From: Actinomycetota bacterium
GTDB taxonomy: Bacteria; Actinomycetota; Acidimicrobiia; Acidimicrobiales; Ilumatobacteraceae
DNA length: 8,936 bases
Direction: 5' to 3'
NCBI GenBank assembly: GCA_005787025.1
Contig: SYCH01000215.1
Coordinates: 1-8,936, forward strand
Shown here: one piece after another, positions 6,617-8,936 of the stretch
Layout: each line of letters starts with the position of its first letter
Numbering within the stretch: the first letter of the stretch is position 1
The notes under the pieces: generated by a model
What the model saw: only the letters and a program-made list of their open reading frames with translations
What the model was told of the DNA's origin: nothing
Database searches by the model: none
Program-made: the position numbers and the translations under genes

Positions 6617-7693
6617 ATGTCCACCGTCGGCATCATCGTCAACCCCAACGCGGGTAAGGACATCCGCCGATTGGTGACCCCGGCCACCCACACGTCCGAC
6701 GTCACCAAGGTGGGCATCGTGCGTCGCGCCATCGTGGCCGCCGCCGAGGCCGGCGCGACCCGCATCCTGTTGATGCCCGATCGCCACCGTCTCGCCGAGC
6801 GCGCGGCCGAAGGTTTGGGTCTCGACGGCCGGGATGGGCGCTGCTCGGTGGAGATCGTGGACGAACCACTCAGTGGTTCGCGTTACGACACCATCGCCGC
6901 CGCACGACGCTTCTGGAAGGAACAAGCCGGAGCCGTGATCGCTCTCGGTGGTGACGGCACTTCACGCGACGTGGCCCTCGGTTGGCCCGACGCTCCCCTG
7001 ATCGCCATCTCCACGGGCACCAACAACGTGTACCCCAGTGCCATCGACGGAACATCAGCCGGAGCCGCTGCGGCGTTGGTCGCCGCCGGTCACGTGGACA
7101 TCACCGTGGTCGGACGTCGTTCCAAGCGCGTCACCGTTCGCATCGACGACGTGGTCGTCGATGGTGACAAGGAGCGACCCGTGTCGCGCGACGATCTGGC
7201 GTTGGTGGATCTGGCTTTCATCGACGCGCAGTTCGTGGGTGCCCGGGCGGTGCGCGATCCGAACACGGTGCGCGCCGTGATCGCTGCCGTCGCCACACCG
7301 GCCAGTACCGGACTGTCCAGCATTGCCGGTCGCGTGCACCCCGTCGATCGCTGGGACGACACCGGCGTGCTCATCCGTCTCGGTCACGGTGGACGGCGGG
7401 TGCGCGTTCCGCTGGCGCCGGGATCGTTCACGACCCTCGACATCGCCGAGGTGCGTCCCCTGGCCCTCGGTGAGAGCGTCGAGATCGCGGGCAAGTGCGT
7501 TCTCGCCTTCGACGGAGAGCGCGACGTGCCCGTGAGCGAGCGCGGACGAGTGACCGCCCGCGTCGACAAGAGCGGCCCGTTGCTCATCGACGTGGACGCC
7601 ACGCTCATCATCGCCGCCCGTGATCGACGTTTCGACGAGAAGCAGACAACGACCCCCGACCCCGAAGCAGACGGAGCCCCACATGGCCACTGA
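6617..7693 (+). CDS. acoX: AcoX-like protein, ATP-NAD kinase family
   Basis: This is a member of the AcoX group of the ATP-NAD/diacylglycerol kinase superfamily, found next to acetoin dehydrogenase genes. Its biochemical role there is unproven. It has 358 residues. IVNPNAGKDIRRL (7-19) is the N-terminal family motif, GGDGT (111-115) is the phosphate-binding hallmark of NAD kinases, and STGTNNVYP (132-140) replaces the NTDG-type second motif. The C-terminal beta-rich half (about 165-340) fits the family's second domain. The last ~20 residues (EKQTTTPDPEADG...) look disordered. The gene starts nine bases after E1 beta with no clear ribosome-binding site. It overlaps the E2 gene by 11 bases, so it is translationally tied to both. 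Kinase activity on NAD, or on another small molecule regulating the complex, is possible; the altered second motif argues against assuming NAD kinase activity. Identification as AcoX rests on sequence type plus position. Confidence 0.87.
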   Translation: MSTVGIIVNPNAGKDIRRLVTPATHTSDVTKVGIVRRAIVAAAEAGATRILLMPDRHRLAERAAEGLGLDGRDGRCSVEIVDEPLSGSRYDTIAAARRFWKEQAGAVIALGGDGTSRDVALGWPDAPLIAISTGTNNVYPSAIDGTSAGAAAALVAAGHVDITVVGRRSKRVTVRIDDVVVDGDKERPVSRDDLALVDLAFIDAQFVGARAVRDPNTVRAVIAAVATPASTGLSSIAGRVHPVDRWDDTGVLIRLGHGGRRVRVPLAPGSFTTLDIAEVRPLALGESVEIAGKCVLAFDGERDVPVSERGRVTARVDKSGPLLIDVDATLIIAARDRRFDEKQTTTPDPEADGAPHGH

Positions 7694-8936
7694 ATTCATC
7701 ATGCCCAAGCTCGGCCTCACCATGGAAGAAGGCACCATTCTCGAATGGCTCGTCGAGGACGGCGCCGCCATCACCCCCGGCATGGCGGTGTTGCGTATCG
7801 AGACCGACAAGGTCGAGAGCGATGTCGAGTCCCCCGCCGCCGGAATCCTGCATCGCGCCGCCGGTGTCGGCGACACCTTCGCCTGCGGAGCCACCATCGG
7901 CTTCCTGTTGACCGAGGGCGAGCAACCTCCGGCCACGACCAAGACCACCGGCGCGGCGCCGACTCCGGTAGCCGCACCCGTGGCGACGGCGGCGATGACA
8001 CCTGCCGTGGCGCGCGCCTCCACCGATGGACGTGCGTTCATCTCGCCCAACGCCCGGCGCGTGGCGCGCGAGTTGGGGATCGACGTCACCACCGTGGTCG
8101 GCACCGGCCCCAACGGTCGCGTGGTGGCCGCCGACGTGCAGAACGCCCACCAGAACCCCGACGCCCGCCGTGCACCGGCGGCCGCATTGCCCACCGTGGC
8201 GCCCATCGTGTCGTCGAACGGACAGGTGCTGGCCACCGCGGCCGCGCGTCAATTGGCCGAACTGCTCGGTCTGGATCTGTCGCTCGTTCCCTACGACCCC
8301 ACCGACGGACGCGTCACGCGCGACGGTGTGGCCGCCTACGTGCGCTCACGGTTGGCCACACCGGTGTCGTCCGGTGCGTCGGGTGCGACTTCTCCGACGA
8401 CCAAGGCTCCGCTCGCACCGGCGTCGCAGACACCCGCGTCGGTCAAGAAGATGTCGGGTATGCGCGGCACCATCGCCAAGCGCATGCACTCCAGCTTGCA
8501 GGAGATGGCCCAGCTGACCCTGCACATGGATGCCGACCTCGACGCCGTGGTCGCCGATCGTGAAGCGCGCAAAGCCCAAGGCGGTGCGACCCTGCCCGGT
8601 TTCACCGACTACGTCATCGCCGCGTGCGCCCGCGCTCTGCGTCTGCACCCCATCGTCAATTCGCAGGTGACCGACGACGGAATCGCGTTGTTGCCCGACG
8701 TGCACGTGAGCATGGCCGTGGCCCTCGACGAGGGCCTCATCGTGCCGGTGATCAAGAACACACTTTCTCTCGACCTGCCCGGTCTGGCCGACCAAACCAA
8801 GCGCCTGTCGACGGCCGCTCGCGAGGGCAAGTTGGCCCTGGGCGAACTCGAGGGTGGAACCTTCTCGGTGAGCACGCTCGGCATGTTCGGAGTCGACGGA
8901 TTCACCCCCGTCATCAACCCCCCCAACACCGCCATC
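7683..8936 (+). CDS. acoC: Lipoyl-dependent dihydrolipoamide acyltransferase E2 (partial, C-terminus cut by window edge)
   Basis: This is the core E2 of the complex. It carries the acyl group on a lipoyl-lysine and transfers it to CoA. The 418 visible residues hold a lipoyl domain (1-80) with K43 in ETDKVESDV as the lipoylation site and an Ala/Pro/Thr linker. A clear E3/E1-binding domain follows (117-155, ISPNARRVARELGID...GTGPNGRVVAADV). A second, divergent copy of the same module is at about 181-222 (ATAAARQLAELLGLDLS...DGRVTRDGVAAYV), then another linker and the catalytic domain from about 254. The catalytic domain shows KKMSGMRGTIAKRM (255-268), LDEGLIVPVIKN (348-359) and TFSVSTLGMFGVDGFTPVIN (393-412). 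The catalytic HxxxDG lies past the edge, roughly 40-50 residues on. ATG 7683 has GGAG at 7673-7676 and overlaps acoX by 11 bases. Acetoin dehydrogenase E2 is the best fit by context; an alpha/beta-hydrolase-type AcoC is excluded by the domains seen. Confidence 0.93.
   Translation, partial: MATEFIMPKLGLTMEEGTILEWLVEDGAAITPGMAVLRIETDKVESDVESPAAGILHRAAGVGDTFACGATIGFLLTEGEQPPATTKTTGAAPTPVAAPVATAAMTPAVARASTDGRAFISPNARRVARELGIDVTTVVGTGPNGRVVAADVQNAHQNPDARRAPAAALPTVAPIVSSNGQVLATAAARQLAELLGLDLSLVPYDPTDGRVTRDGVAAYVRSRLATPVSSGASGATSPTTKAPLAPASQTPASVKKMSGMRGTIAKRMHSSLQEMAQLTLHMDADLDAVVADREARKAQGGATLPGFTDYVIAACARALRLHPIVNSQVTDDGIALLPDVHVSMAVALDEGLIVPVIKNTLSLDLPGLADQTKRLSTAAREGKLALGELEGGTFSVSTLGMFGVDGFTPVINPPNTAI

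Noticed and set aside
5558..6925. Long minus-strand open frame (about 455 codons) opposite E1 beta
   Set aside because: It is a low-complexity His/Gly/Asp/Val-rich antisense shadow of a GC-rich gene with no domain. The plus strand carries a complete E1 beta with all family motifs.
7055..8236. Minus-strand open frame (about 393 codons) opposite acoX and the E2 start
   Set aside because: It is an antisense shadow. Plus-strand NAD-kinase-type and lipoyl-domain motifs are intact through the same bases.
4635..8936. Plain pyruvate or branched-chain 2-oxo-acid dehydrogenase operon
   Set aside because: It is not excluded for substrate, but the AcoX-type gene between E1 beta and E2 and the subunit sizes favour an acetoin-type complex.

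Overview
The window is GC-rich throughout, with strong G/C preference at third codon positions, GTG starts alongside ATG, and tightly packed genes. It carries an actinobacterial-type gene set (cytochrome P450, TetR, FadE-like acyl-CoA dehydrogenase, SDR). This suggests a chromosomal catabolic region of a high-GC actinomycete; Acidimicrobiia is possible, but that is inference only. No RNA genes, insertion sequences, CRISPR arrays or phage genes were seen.

Layout. Two gene blocks diverge from a control region at about 1560-1707. On the minus strand, a TetR-family regulator (945-1559) is followed by a cytochrome P450 (948 down to base 1, cut by the window edge). Their stop and start codons overlap as GTGA, so they look like a translationally coupled pair. 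On the plus strand seven genes run in one direction to the right edge: acyl-CoA dehydrogenase (1708-2991), short-chain dehydrogenase (3059-3814), ThuA-like protein (3825-4595), thiamine-diphosphate E1 alpha (4635-5618), E1 beta (5618-6607), an AcoX/NAD-kinase-fold protein (6617-7693) and a lipoyl-carrying E2 acyltransferase (7683 to the right edge, partial). Gaps are 67, 10, 39, -1, 9 and -11 bases, so an operon is likely. A perfect 10-base palindrome (1678-1687) lies 20 bases upstream of the acyl-CoA dehydrogenase start and is a candidate TetR operator.

Function. The E1 alpha, E1 beta, AcoX, E2 set matches the acetoin-catabolism (aco) gene set. This is a 2-oxo-acid-dehydrogenase-like complex that cleaves acetoin or a similar alpha-hydroxyketone/2-oxo compound to an acyl-CoA. 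The E3 (lipoamide dehydrogenase) is not in the window and could lie downstream. The upstream dehydrogenases and the divergent P450 suggest that a larger substrate is oxidised first, with the Aco-like complex doing a late C-C cleavage; this pathway is inference. Points worth a second look are the ThuA-like gene inside an aco-type operon, the still-unassigned AcoX role, two tandem E3-binding-like modules in the E2, an unusual active-site loop in E1 alpha, and Thr in place of the catalytic Ser in the SDR.
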